A stretch of DNA of 64,000 nt. It comes from Ammoniphilus sp. CFH 90114 (GTDB lineage: Bacteria; Bacillota; Bacilli; Aneurinibacillales; RAOX-1). Both the position numbers and the translations under genes were made by a program. Each line of letters opens with the position of its first letter. The first letter of the stretch is position 1. The notes beneath the pieces were generated by a model, which saw nothing but the letters and a program-made list of their open reading frames with translations, was not told where the DNA came from and did not search any database. This document shows, one piece after another, positions 41,243-49,181 of this stretch. The stretch covers positions 256,475-320,474 of the forward strand of contig NZ_SDLI01000005.1 of the NCBI RefSeq assembly GCF_004123195.1. The letters are read 5' to 3'.

Positions 41243-42343
41243 ATGTTTGTATCTAAAGCATATCCTTCTAATTATATTCAGGAGCAAGGCGTTCTCCATC
41301 AAACGGGAGATTGGGTCAAGAAGTACGGAAAACATCCTCTCATTATTGCTGGCCGTACAGCTTGGGCCAAAGCAGGAGTGCCAATTGAGAGAAGTTTAAG
41401 AGAAAATGGGTTGGATTATCAGTTAGAGTATTTTGAGGGTCATTGTTCTGATCAAGAGCTTGAACGGTTGCTGAGATTGGCAGATTCGAAAGTGGATCTT
41501 GTTTTGGGTGTGGGGGGAGGCCAATGTCTAGACACAGCCAAGCTGGTTGCCAATCGGCTAGGACTCTCTGTAATTAATGTTTCAACACTCGCTTCCACAT
41601 GTGCAGCATCAAGTGCGCTTTCGATTATCTATACACCAGAACACGTGTTTGAACGTATGGAGGAATTCGATCGTTCCCCCGTTTTAGCGCTAGTAGACCC
41701 TGATATTATCCGAGAGGCTCCTCAGCGTTATTTAACTGCAGGGATCGGGGACACGATTGTGAAGTGGTATGAGGCTAACCCGCTAAACATAGGCAAAGAC
41801 CAGAATGCAAGGACTAAGGCCGGGCTAAAGATGGCAGAACTTATCCGCGATCTGCTATTTGACCACAGTGAGACAGCTATTCACGATTGTGAGCGGGGAG
41901 TAACGGGAGAAGCTCTTAGACAAGTTATAGATTGCAACGTTTTTCTCGCTGGATTGGTCGGGGGCTTAGGAAGGGATACCTGCGCATCTTCGGGGGCGCA
42001 TGCGATCCATTACGGTATGACCGTTATTCCAGGCGTAAAGGGAGCCTACCATGGTGAGCTTGTTGCTTATGGTCTCCTCTGCCAATTCAAGCTAGAGGGG
42101 AAAACAGATGAAGAGATCTCGCAGATGATGAAGTTCTATCAAAAGATTAATCTGCCTATCACTCTCTTTGACCTGGGTATGACAGAGGTCAATGAGACGC
42201 AAGTGCATCAAGCAGCGGTCAAGGCTTGCGCTCCAGATCAGGCGATTCACAATCTTCCCTTCCCTATTAAGATTGAAGATGTAGCATTCGCGATAAAATA
42301 TGTACATAGTTTGGGAGAAAGTATAAAGCAGGCGGTTGTTTAA
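41243..42343 (+). CDS. iron/zinc alcohol dehydrogenase, GldA-like (glycerol dehydrogenase family)
   Basis: 366-aa GldA-like polyol dehydrogenase. The NAD-binding GVGGGQCLDTAK (about 92-103), VSTLASTCAASSALSIIY, and metal ligands Asp in GIGDTIVKWYEA (about 170) and His in SSGAHAIHYG and AYHGELVAYG are present. Glycerol dehydrogenases of this family oxidise glycerol or other vicinal diols to keto forms; the close relatives acting on other polyols prevent a firm substrate. ATG 41243 is nine bases after AAAAGGAG and preferred over the TTG at 41237. Confidence 0.85.
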   Translation: MFVSKAYPSNYIQEQGVLHQTGDWVKKYGKHPLIIAGRTAWAKAGVPIERSLRENGLDYQLEYFEGHCSDQELERLLRLADSKVDLVLGVGGGQCLDTAKLVANRLGLSVINVSTLASTCAASSALSIIYTPEHVFERMEEFDRSPVLALVDPDIIREAPQRYLTAGIGDTIVKWYEANPLNIGKDQNARTKAGLKMAELIRDLLFDHSETAIHDCERGVTGEALRQVIDCNVFLAGLVGGLGRDTCASSGAHAIHYGMTVIPGVKGAYHGELVAYGLLCQFKLEGKTDEEISQMMKFYQKINLPITLFDLGMTEVNETQVHQAAVKACAPDQAIHNLPFPIKIEDVAFAIKYVHSLGESIKQAVV

Positions 42344-42382
42344 TAGAGTCAACAAACCTTGAATATCATACAAAGCAATAAG

Positions 42383-42436
42383 AAGGAAGAACCCCACCTA
42401 TATCCTAAGGGATTGGAAGTTCTTCCTTTTCTTTTT
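42383..42436 (+). terminator. rho-independent terminator
   Basis: AAGGAAGAAC at 42383-42392 pairs perfectly with GTTCTTCCTT at 42419-42428, followed by a T-rich tail; ends the GldA-like gene. Confidence 0.8.
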
Positions 42437-42462
42437 CATGAGCGAGGAATTTTCTGTACCAC

Positions 42463-42489
42463 TGTAACATTTGGTTCAGGACCTGCGTC
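42463..42489 (+). promoter_or_regulatory. candidate ECF sigma promoter of the lipoprotein gene
   Basis: TGTAAC at 42463-42468 and CGTC at 42486-42489 separated by 17 bases match the AAC / CGTC form of Bacillus ECF promoters (SigM/SigW-like). The lipoprotein ATG is 37 bases downstream. Confidence 0.5.
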
Positions 42490-42526
42490 AAAGACATTAG
42501 AAATGAAAACACAAGGAGAGATTCCA

Positions 42527-43054
42527 ATGAAAAAGTGGATGACATGTATAGCCTTAGGATTACTAACTATAACCGCACTAGGATGCCAAGCTGGGGACCC
42601 CCCCACCTCCAATTCAACAGAAGTGACGGCCCCTCCTCAGGGAGAACAGAAACAAGTAGCTCCAGAGGAAACACCACAAGAACTTTCAACTGAAGCACGC
42701 ACGTACCAAAATTCTTTAGATGGCTATTTACTTGATTTGCCCAAAGAGTGGGCAAAGGTTCATATCATCGAAGCTAGTCGAAGTACTGATTTCTTGTATC
42801 CATCGGCCAATCCAGAATATCATCAGTCTCTTATGCGAATTGTGGGGATGACCAACCAAGAGTGGGAGAAAGTGAAGGCCGAGGGGGGGCCGGGTGTGAG
42901 CCAACTTAAGGAAATCACAGAGATCGATGGCAGTAAGTATTTTTATGTGTTGCCTCTTGATCAAGTTCTAGAAGGTCAGGAGTTGGAAGAGTATAATGCG
43001 ATGGCCAAACAAATTCCCGACATTCTTTTTAATTTCCGTGTAGAGACGAAGTAG
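42527..43054 (+). CDS. lipoprotein of unknown function
   Basis: 175 aa. Lipoprotein signal MKKWMTCIALGLLTITALGCQ with Cys about 20, a Pro/Ser/Gln-rich linker, then a globular domain of about 110 residues (YQNSLDGYLLDLPKEWAKVHI, LMRIVGMTNQEWEKVKAEGG, YFYVLPLDQVLEGQELEEY) like uncharacterised Bacillus lipoproteins. ATG 42527 follows AAGGAGAG. It lies directly ahead of the ECF sigma operon and has its own ECF-like promoter, so it may belong to that regulon. Confidence 0.72.
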   Translation: MKKWMTCIALGLLTITALGCQAGDPPTSNSTEVTAPPQGEQKQVAPEETPQELSTEARTYQNSLDGYLLDLPKEWAKVHIIEASRSTDFLYPSANPEYHQSLMRIVGMTNQEWEKVKAEGGPGVSQLKEITEIDGSKYFYVLPLDQVLEGQELEEYNAMAKQIPDILFNFRVETK

Positions 43055-43062
43055 AAGTGTCG

Positions 43063-43095
43063 ACCCCTTGGTTTAAAGACCAAGGGGTTTTCTCA
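43063..43095 (+). terminator. rho-independent terminator
   Basis: ACCCCTTGGT at 43063-43072 pairs perfectly with ACCAAGGGGT at 43079-43088, followed by a T-rich tail. Confidence 0.88.
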
Positions 43096-43113
43096 TTTTT
43101 TATAATCCGAATT

Positions 43114-43139
43114 GTATACTTTTTTAAATGTCGTACGTC
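43114..43139 (+). promoter_or_regulatory. candidate autoregulatory ECF promoter
   Basis: TGTATAC at about 43113-43119 and CGTC at 43136-43139 are separated by 16 bases and end 23 bases before the sigma factor ATG. Similar in form to the element upstream of the lipoprotein gene. Confidence 0.42.
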
Positions 43140-43162
43140 TTCTTGATGAATGGAGGTTACCG

Positions 43163-43651
43163 ATGGAGATTCACGACGCCGAATGGCTAAAAGAACGAAT
43201 GAATACTTTATACCGCTATCTAGTTAAAATAGGAGCCTCTCCAGAAGACGCTAAGGATATTGTACAAGAGACGGTTTATAAAGCTTTTGTCTATGCGGAG
43301 ACATCCGAAATCAAAAATCCTTCTTCCTGGTTGTTTAAAGTGGCTTTGAACTTATACTATGATCTGCGGAAAAAACAAAAGAGAGCCGTCCCCTTTACCT
43401 TAGAGCCTGACGATATTGTAGAAGAACAACTCCCTGAAGATATCCTTTTAACAGCGGAAAACCAAACTGAGGTACATCAAACCTTAGATGAATTATCTCC
43501 GACCTATAAGCATCTTTTGCTGTTACGTTATGAGATGGACATGTCTTATAAGGAGATTGCTCAATCTTTCGACATGAAGGTGGAGCAGGTGAAAACATAT
43601 TTAGCAAGGGCAAAAAAACAATTTTTAAAACACTATAGTGGGAGGTCATGA
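43163..43651 (+). CDS. ECF-type RNA polymerase sigma factor
   Basis: 162 aa from ATG 43163, which follows GGAGG by six bases. Sigma region 2 (LYRYLVKIGASPEDAKDIVQETVYKAF) and region 4 (LDELSPTYKHLLLLRYEMDMSYKEIA, QVKTYLARAKKQF) are present, region 3 absent, as in ECF factors. The anti-sigma gene starts four bases after the stop. Likely responds to envelope stress; the ECF-like sequences upstream of this gene and of the lipoprotein gene suggest autoregulation. Confidence 0.9.
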   Translation: MEIHDAEWLKERMNTLYRYLVKIGASPEDAKDIVQETVYKAFVYAETSEIKNPSSWLFKVALNLYYDLRKKQKRAVPFTLEPDDIVEEQLPEDILLTAENQTEVHQTLDELSPTYKHLLLLRYEMDMSYKEIAQSFDMKVEQVKTYLARAKKQFLKHYSGRS

Positions 43652-43654
43652 TAT

Positions 43655-44641
43655 ATGAAAAAAGATCCAACGCATCCAGAAAGTTTAGAAAATCCGTTCC
43701 AAGCGGGGGATGTTCAACATGTTTTTAAACAAGCGAAACGCAAATCTGTCATACGAAATATCCTGATTTCTACTGCTGCATCCCTCCTATTGATAGGGGG
43801 AGTTTTTATCTCCAATCAGACCCTATTAAATAATAAAGGTTGGAAGATTTACTCAGAAATCGAAGGACTCCACAAATTTGCTGGAGCGAATCTACATTTG
43901 ACCAACGCTCAGTTTCAATATGGTTTAGGTCAAGGTACGATGCGATTAACTACCTATAAATTCGTGGAACACCGCAGTGTGCCGTGGGGGGAGAAGATTT
44001 ATGAATTTGAAATCATGGGAGACCCGAGTTTACTCATCGGAGGCCATTCTGACCTTCAGTACATAGAAGAATTGACTACGGATTATCAAGTCGATCGTTT
44101 CTCTAATGCTCATAACGGAGAATATGAAATGCAGTTTTACAATCCCATGATAGAGTATAAAAAGTATATTAACGATTTACCTCAATTGGACCAGTTGCAA
44201 GAGAATCAGTATATCGAGATGGCCCTGTCACTTGATCGCGGTTATCGGTTAGATGAAGTAAAATCGATGCTTCCTTCTCAAGTTAACGCCGTTTGGTTCC
44301 AAGTCAATGATTTAACGATAGAGGAAGCCCAAAAGATAGAAGATCCGCGGCCACAGACGGCTAGAAGTGTATACGGGTTTCATGCTTACAGAGATCCGGA
44401 GAGTCGAACTTCGCCTAACACCGAAGAATCCTTTGAGAAGGATCTAGTAGATTACATGGCCTATGCTAAAACTCATTATAAGAGTCAAGCGGAAAGACTA
44501 TATCAGTCATGGAAAAGCCAAGAAGATGAAGGAAGAATTATCGGTGTTGTGGTCACGGGTAGTAAAGAACAATTCAAATCCTTAGTGGATAAGCCCTATA
44601 TCAAGGCGGCTGTTCTTGGTGCAACGGTAGATAAATATTAG
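43655..44641 (+). CDS. membrane anti-sigma factor with sigma-regulator domains
   Basis: 328 aa. A cytosolic N-terminus of about 35 residues, one membrane helix (NILISTAASLLLIGGVFIS) and a large outside domain matching the paired Sigma_reg_N / Sigma_reg_C families of Bacillus ECF anti-sigma proteins (YGFHAYRDPESR near 235, VVVTGSKEQFKSLVDKPYIKAAVLG at the end). No zinc HxxxCxxC motif. It probably holds the preceding sigma factor at the membrane until an outside signal releases it. ATG follows GGGAGG; overlapping regulation in one operon with the sigma gene. Confidence 0.82.
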   Translation: MKKDPTHPESLENPFQAGDVQHVFKQAKRKSVIRNILISTAASLLLIGGVFISNQTLLNNKGWKIYSEIEGLHKFAGANLHLTNAQFQYGLGQGTMRLTTYKFVEHRSVPWGEKIYEFEIMGDPSLLIGGHSDLQYIEELTTDYQVDRFSNAHNGEYEMQFYNPMIEYKKYINDLPQLDQLQENQYIEMALSLDRGYRLDEVKSMLPSQVNAVWFQVNDLTIEEAQKIEDPRPQTARSVYGFHAYRDPESRTSPNTEESFEKDLVDYMAYAKTHYKSQAERLYQSWKSQEDEGRIIGVVVTGSKEQFKSLVDKPYIKAAVLGATVDKY

Positions 44642-44657
44642 AGAAGGGTGGAGATGA

Positions 44658-45032
44658 ATGATGATGAAGTTTCTAATGTTCATAAGCATGGCTGTTATGA
44701 TGGTGGGATGTAGTGCTGAAACCGATATTAGTCCTGGGTCAATTGACCTTCCTGTTTTTACAAAGATGGAGGTAGTGAGTGGTAAGGCCTCCTACGTTCT
44801 TGATAACGACTTGATAGAGGAAGCTAGATTGTATTATGAAACGGAACTGCCTAAGGAAGATTGGAAGAAGATAGGCGATACCACAGGGAGTAATGAGAAC
44901 GTGAACTGGGTCATCGATCGTTGGGAAAAGGGAAGTGAAACAGTTCTTGTTCGATTTGTCAATCACCCGGATAAAGACTATATCATATTTGAGGATGAAA
45001 AAGGGAATGTGCTGGAATTAACGAGTCCATAG
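44658..45032 (+). CDS. small lipoprotein of unknown function
   Basis: 124 aa with a short lipoprotein signal (MMMKFLMFISMAVMMVGCSA, Cys about 18) and a compact domain (MEVVSGKASYVLDND, YYETELPKEDWKKIGDTTG, WEKGSETVLVRFVNH). GAAGGGTGGAG precedes the ATG, 16 bases after the anti-sigma gene, so it is the third gene of the ECF operon and may modulate the sensor outside the cell. Confidence 0.7.
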   Translation: MMMKFLMFISMAVMMVGCSAETDISPGSIDLPVFTKMEVVSGKASYVLDNDLIEEARLYYETELPKEDWKKIGDTTGSNENVNWVIDRWEKGSETVLVRFVNHPDKDYIIFEDEKGNVLELTSP

Positions 45033-45063
45033 TTCAAAATCCTAGACTAGATGAAATAGCATG

Positions 45064-45095
45064 AAAAAGGGGAGCTTGGATCAACCAAATTCCCC
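45064..45095 (-). terminator. terminator of the minus-strand DUF606 operon
   Basis: On the minus strand GGGGA, an AAAT-like bulge, TTGG, loop, CCAA and TCCCC make a two-part stem followed by TTTTT. It serves the transporter gene ending at 45125. Confidence 0.65.
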
Positions 45096-45124
45096 GAGTT
45101 CACGAAGCTGAAGTTATTTCCGGA

Positions 45125-45604
45125 CTATGCCGTCATCTTAGATGTGGATGTCTGCTGAGTCTGGACCCTACCCTGACCAAACTTAAATAACACAATGCCG
45201 CCAATGATGATAAATACACCGAATAATTGTTTAAAGGTAAAAGGAACCTTTTCTAGACCTAACCAGCCCAGGGAGTCCCATAATAAAGCGAATCCAAGCT
45301 GAGAGGTCATGACGATGGAGACAGCAAAAGTGGGGCCCAGTCGTTTGATTCCTTGTACCATGCAGACCACGACACCTACTCCGATCAATCCGCTGAACCA
45401 GTACATGACCTTCATGTTTTGAAAATTAAATAAATGAGTCCCTTCAAAGATAAACCCTATCGTCAGCGAAGCGAGGAACCCCATCCCTAATACTAAGGTT
45501 GTAGTGGACCAGGAACCGGCATGCTCATTGACCTTACTGTTAAATATCGTTTGTAAACTGACGAGCCCGCCTGCTACGAGGGCTAGTATTAGTCCTATTA
45601 TCAT
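45125..45604 (-). CDS. DMT-superfamily transporter subunit, YdcZ/DUF606 family (first)
   Basis: 159 aa with five predicted membrane helices (MIIGLILALVAGGLVSLQTIFN, STTTLVLGMGFLASLTIGFI, FSGLIGVGVVVCM, IVMTSQLGFALLWDSLGWLG, VFIIIGGIVLFKF). DUF606 proteins are half-length relatives of EamA exporters and probably work as pairs. A second member lies across the Crp-type regulator gene, and the two may form a heterodimer. Substrate unknown. Confidence 0.85.
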   Translation of the reverse strand: MIIGLILALVAGGLVSLQTIFNSKVNEHAGSWSTTTLVLGMGFLASLTIGFIFEGTHLFNFQNMKVMYWFSGLIGVGVVVCMVQGIKRLGPTFAVSIVMTSQLGFALLWDSLGWLGLEKVPFTFKQLFGVFIIIGGIVLFKFGQGRVQTQQTSTSKMTA

Positions 45605-45624
45605 GATTGTTCTCTCCCATTTTC

Positions 45625-46299
45625 TTATTCATAGATATTATGGCTTGCTATTTGACTTAATCCTTCTCGGTCCTTAATGAGGAGGCCTCCCTTTTTACGC
45701 TCTATGAGACCCTCCGTGGAAAAGCGCTGAAGAACTCTGTTTAGATGACGGTAACTGGTTCCAATTTGGTTCGCTGTGTCGACCACGCTTAGGGCAAACG
45801 ATCCATCTGAAGAAATGGCGAGTAAATAGCTGGCTAATCGTACTTCTACCGGATACATCAAGTTCAAGCTGAACGAATTAGACTTTTGGCAGAACTTTTC
45901 AGTGATAATGTCCAATAAAAATTGCAACAAAGGCGCATGGTCTTTCCCATATTGATTTAACCAACGATGATGAACTGCGATCATATAAACTGGCGTGACG
46001 GCCTGAACCGTATTGATAAATTCAATATTACGAAGGTATTCGATTTCACCAATGACTTCAAGCGGTGTCTTAAACGAAATAATAAGAGTTTTGCCTTCCG
46101 TCGAAGTGTTATAGACTTTAATCTTTCCCTTTACCAGTACATAGAGATATTCAGAGATCTCTCCTTGAGAACAGATCAATTCCCCAGTTTCAAAGCTATA
46201 TAAAGACAAGTGAGAAATTAAGGGTTCTTGGAAGATGAGCCCAAGTTGATAAGTCTGCAAATAATCATGTAGAAGTTCCCGTTCCATTACTTCTTTCAT
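45625..46299 (-). CDS. Crp/Fnr-family transcriptional regulator, YeiL-like
   Basis: 224 aa. The cyclic-nucleotide-binding-type domain (LYSFETGELICSQGEISEYLYVLVKGKI) is followed by a long dimer helix and a winged helix (VVDTANQIGTSYRHLNRVLQRFSTEGLIERKKGG). The Cys in ICSQGE is single; no Fnr Fe-S cysteine cluster is visible. It sits between two DUF606 transporter genes in one transcript, an arrangement known from other Bacillales, and probably controls them through the palindrome at 46820. ATG 46299 lies ten bases after GGAGGG; the TTG at 46317 overlaps that site. Confidence 0.85.
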   Translation of the reverse strand: MKEVMERELLHDYLQTYQLGLIFQEPLISHLSLYSFETGELICSQGEISEYLYVLVKGKIKVYNTSTEGKTLIISFKTPLEVIGEIEYLRNIEFINTVQAVTPVYMIAVHHRWLNQYGKDHAPLLQFLLDIITEKFCQKSNSFSLNLMYPVEVRLASYLLAISSDGSFALSVVDTANQIGTSYRHLNRVLQRFSTEGLIERKKGGLLIKDREGLSQIASHNIYE

Positions 46300-46326
46300 T
46301 TTTTCGTTTCCCTCCAACTTTAAAGG

Positions 46327-46752
46327 TTAAAACTTAAGCACTAAAACACCTATAATCATCATTAAGATGCCTAGATACTGAGGCATCTGCATTTCTTGTC
46401 TGACAACACCGAACCAGCCTTTAACATCTATGAAGCAAGTCAGTGTTAATTGGGCAATTAGCACAGCGGCTATCGTCAACGTCACGCCAATATGTTGGAT
46501 AGCGGTAACATTACTAAAAATAATGACAGCGGCTAAGGTCCCGCTGCTTAAATACAACGGTTTTACTTGCTTCAACCTTTGCCACTTTTTATCTTTAACG
46601 ACCAATAAAATAAGCAAGGCCGCAAAGAATCCCGTTAATTGAGTAATTGTTGCGGTCTGCCAAGTGCCGATATCTTGACTAATCCTAGAGTTAGCGACCC
46701 CCTGAAGCGTAATGAAACCTCCGGCCATAAAAGCAAAAAAGCTCCCTTTCAT
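46327..46752 (-). CDS. DMT-superfamily transporter subunit, YdcZ/DUF606 family (second)
   Basis: 141 aa, first gene of the three-gene minus-strand operon. Hydrophobic throughout, with FFAFMAGGFITLQGVANSRI, TITQLTGFFAALLILL and LGILMMIIGVLVLKF. It shares the VxSLQ/ITLQGxxNS N-terminal pattern with the 159-aa member at 45125. Twenty-seven bases separate it from the regulator start. CAGGAGAG precedes the ATG. Confidence 0.84.
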   Translation of the reverse strand: MKGSFFAFMAGGFITLQGVANSRISQDIGTWQTATITQLTGFFAALLILLVVKDKKWQRLKQVKPLYLSSGTLAAVIIFSNVTAIQHIGVTLTIAAVLIAQLTLTCFIDVKGWFGVVRQEMQMPQYLGILMMIIGVLVLKF

Positions 46753-46819
46753 TCGTATCTCTCCTGAATATCAGTTTAACGTTCCCTTATATTAAAAGAT
46801 ATAGCGAAGGATATGAGAT

Positions 46820-46833
46820 AGGACATATGTCCT
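46820..46833. promoter_or_regulatory. 14-bp palindrome, candidate operator of the Crp-type regulator
   Basis: AGGACATATGTCCT is a perfect palindrome about 70 bases upstream of the first DUF606 gene and upstream of TAATAT-like -10 sequence on the minus strand. Its place suits an activator of the Crp family encoded in the same operon. Confidence 0.45.
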
Positions 46834-46855
46834 TTGAGTGAAAAAATGGAAAGGA

Positions 46856-46888
46856 AAAAGAGGGTGTCCGACAAGGACATCCTCTTTT
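46856..46888 (-). terminator. terminator of the LysR / exporter operon
   Basis: AAAAGAGGGTGTCC at 46856-46869 pairs with GGACATCCTCTTTT at 46875-46888 with one mismatch; a T-run follows on the minus strand. Confidence 0.82.
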
Positions 46889-46928
46889 ATGTCAAAATGA
46901 AGCCCACCAACTCCTACGGGTCCAACCG

Positions 46929-47873
46929 TCATGTCACTTCTCTCTTAAGTGGAATCGTTTCGGTAGATGTAGCATTGTATTGCTTTAATATAAATTCCAG
47001 GAATGAATCTGCAGGTACAGAGTAGAGTTTGTTTTTTACAAAGATGGCAGAAAAATTTCGGAGTAATGAAATTCCCTGGATACGAATGGTCCTCAAGGTA
47101 CCTAGCCTTAATTCTTTTTGAATTGCGGATTCAGAGATAATAGAAAGGCCCATTCCTGATTCAACAGTAGCTTTAATAGACTCCGTGCTCCCAAGCTCCA
47201 AAATGATGTTTAGCTTCGATGGATCCAGGTTGTGCTTTAATAGACTTTCTTCCATGACTTGTCTCGTACCCGAGCCATGCTCTCTTACGATTAAGGGCAA
47301 GGAGAATAACTCGGAAGGGAGAATACTCTCCCGGTCTTTTACCATCGGGTGTGGATCCTTCGCGGAAGAGATCAGAATGAGCTGATCCTCCGAAAAGGGG
47401 AGGTAGACCAATTCGGGATCCGTTATCGTAGATTCAATAAAGCCTAAATCAATCTGTTCGTTTTTCAATTGTTGAATGATCTGGGAGGAGTTGTAAATGT
47501 TCATGGATAGATGTACTTTTGGATATTCCTTCTGATACTTCCCGATGATATAGGGAAGTAAGTATTCCCCAATCGTCAAGCTAGCCCCAATACTGAGGTT
47601 TCCATGAATCGAACTAGAAAGAAGATCCAGTTCTTTTTTAGTTTGATTGACTAAATTGATTATTTTTCCTGCGTAAAGGTACAGAAGCTGTCCTGAATCT
47701 GTGAGCTTGATGTTTTTTGTCGTTCTTTCGAACAACTTGACATTCAGAAGGGACTCCAGTTGTTGGATTTGTAGACTCACGGTAGGTTGTGAGAGATGAA
47801 GGGTCTTGGCTGTCTCCGAAAAGTTCTTTTTCGTAGCGGCAACGTAAAACACCTTAAGATGTTCAAAGTTCAT
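46929..47873 (-). CDS. LysR-family transcriptional regulator (CysL/YeiE-like)
   Basis: 314 aa. N-terminal helix-turn-helix NFSETAKTLHLSQPTVSLQIQ and the long linker helix are followed by a two-lobed effector domain (LSIGASLTIGEYLLPYIIG, LIVREHGSGTRQVMEESL, GLSIISESAIQKEL). The sequence style fits the CysL/YeiE group linked to sulfite and sulfur metabolism, which agrees with the exporter encoded upstream in the same transcript (12-base gap) and the divergent sulfo-lyase genes. Two GGTT-N9-AACC sites nearby have the T-N11-A form bound by LysR proteins. Effector unknown. Confidence 0.85.
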   Translation of the reverse strand: MNFEHLKVFYVAATKKNFSETAKTLHLSQPTVSLQIQQLESLLNVKLFERTTKNIKLTDSGQLLYLYAGKIINLVNQTKKELDLLSSSIHGNLSIGASLTIGEYLLPYIIGKYQKEYPKVHLSMNIYNSSQIIQQLKNEQIDLGFIESTITDPELVYLPFSEDQLILISSAKDPHPMVKDRESILPSELFSLPLIVREHGSGTRQVMEESLLKHNLDPSKLNIILELGSTESIKATVESGMGLSIISESAIQKELRLGTLRTIRIQGISLLRNFSAIFVKNKLYSVPADSFLEFILKQYNATSTETIPLKREVT

Positions 47874-47885
47874 GAGTACCTCCTT

Positions 47886-48950
47886 TTAGACCAGTTTAAG
47901 TAGAAGGGGACTGATGGCTGTTAATAAAATAAAGCCAATAATTCCAACCAGAATGGCTCTAAAACCTACCTTTTTAAAGTCGGAAAAATTAATACTGAGC
48001 CCGAGGCCTGCCATGGCCATGGATAATAAGAACACGCTCGAAGCAATAAGAAATTGAGTAACCGTTGTGGATAAGATGCCTACGGTATTCACGAGACACA
48101 TCGCTAAGAATCCAAAGATAAACCATGGAATAGGCAAATCCTTAATTCCCATGCTTTCCTTCGTCGTCCTCTCCTTCTTCGTGTAGAAGTAACCGAGAAT
48201 CATAGCTACTGGAATGAGTAAGGCTACTCTTCCTAACTTGACCAGAATGGCGATTTCCCCGCTTGTATCTCCGCCAGGAATGGCTGCCGCAATAACATGC
48301 GCCAACTCATGTAACGTTGCCCCAACTAACACGCCATATTGATAGGAATCTAACCCTAAGTAAGGGAAAAGAAATGTGTAAAAAATTGTTCCAATCGTCC
48401 CCAGGATAGCAATGCATGCGACGGACACAGCTGTAAATTCTTTTTTGGCATGGATGAGGGGGGCAACGGCAACGATAGCCGCCGCTCCACAGACAGCCGT
48501 ACCTACCGCAATCAGCGCAGTCAGATACTTATCTACCTTTAATGCATGCCCTATAGCAATCATTACGGTTAATGTAAAAGCAATGACCAGAACATCGACC
48601 AGCACGATAGAGAAACCAGCCTCCACAATCTGTGAAAAGTTTAGACGCAGACCCATAAGGATGATTCCAGCTCTTAATAAGATTTTGCTGCTAAAAGTGA
48701 TTCCTACGTTGCTATTCGCAGGGACATCCATGAGCGCTTTCCAGCTCATGCCTAAGAGAATCGAGATAATCATGATTCCCATAATAGAAAAGAAAGGGAG
48801 TCGTGCAATGCTTCCTGCCACCATGGCAAGGATTAAGGTCAGGATCACTCCTTTTAATAGACCCACTCTGGTATTTATCTTCATTTGTTCTATTTTGGGC
48901 TTTTCTTCTATAGTTGACTTGATCTGTTCAAGCTTTGGCAAAGACATCAT
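47886..48950 (-). CDS. PSE-family (YeiH/SuyZ, UPF0324) putative sulfate/sulfite exporter
   Basis: 354-aa protein with about ten membrane helices (LLKGVILTLILAMVAGSIARL, IGHALKVDKYLTALIAVGTAVCGAAAI, GLSINFSDFKKVGFRAIL). The GTAVCGAAAI segment and the paired ATLHELAHVIAAA and ALIAVGTAVCG helices are family features. A member of this family, SuyZ, is encoded beside the sulfolactate sulfo-lyase genes of Paracoccus pantotrophus and is thought to export the released sulfur oxyanion; here too it borders suyAB-like genes. ATG 48950 follows GGAGGCG. Confidence 0.86.
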   Translation of the reverse strand: MMSLPKLEQIKSTIEEKPKIEQMKINTRVGLLKGVILTLILAMVAGSIARLPFFSIMGIMIISILLGMSWKALMDVPANSNVGITFSSKILLRAGIILMGLRLNFSQIVEAGFSIVLVDVLVIAFTLTVMIAIGHALKVDKYLTALIAVGTAVCGAAAIVAVAPLIHAKKEFTAVSVACIAILGTIGTIFYTFLFPYLGLDSYQYGVLVGATLHELAHVIAAAIPGGDTSGEIAILVKLGRVALLIPVAMILGYFYTKKERTTKESMGIKDLPIPWFIFGFLAMCLVNTVGILSTTVTQFLIASSVFLLSMAMAGLGLSINFSDFKKVGFRAILVGIIGFILLTAISPLLLKLV

Positions 48951-49091
48951 TCTCGCCTCCTTAGGATGGTGTTTATAAACAACAATACCATAGGAAGGAG
49001 GAAAGGAATTATTGAAATAACAAAATACAATTATTTAAAATTATAATAAGTGCAAATAGTTTAAAAGTATTGAATATTAAAAAGACATCTG

Positions 49092-49158
49092 TTTTAATAT
49101 GTTTAGGACCAAGTGGTTGGGTCACTTAACCTTGAGTCCTCCAACCAACATATTAAAA
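49092..49158 (+). promoter_or_regulatory. structured leader / operator region of the suyAB-like genes
   Basis: TTTTAATATGTT at 49092-49103 is the exact reverse complement of AACATATTAAAA at 49147-49158. Between them AGGAC/GTCCT (49105-49109, 49135-49139) and TGGTTGG/CCAACCA (49114-49120, 49141-49147) can also pair, but these two pairings cross, so they are alternative or pseudoknotted. The right arm ends about ten bases before the ribosome site. Confidence 0.5.
49115..49131. promoter_or_regulatory. LysR-type box GGTT-N9-AACC (copy 1)
   Basis: GGTT-GGGTCACTT-AACC, containing T-N11-A with dyad symmetry, between the divergent exporter and suyA-like genes. A same-spaced copy lies at 50861. Confidence 0.5.
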
Positions 49159-49181
49159 AATAATATAAAGGAGGAGTAATG

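Noticed and set aside
42359-42526. Upstream extension of the lipoprotein frame
   Set aside because: It runs through a terminator hairpin and the ECF-like promoter; the lipoprotein signal begins at 42527.
46970-47030. Short plus-strand frames inside the LysR gene
   Set aside because: They lack ribosome sites and are opposite a well-defined gene.
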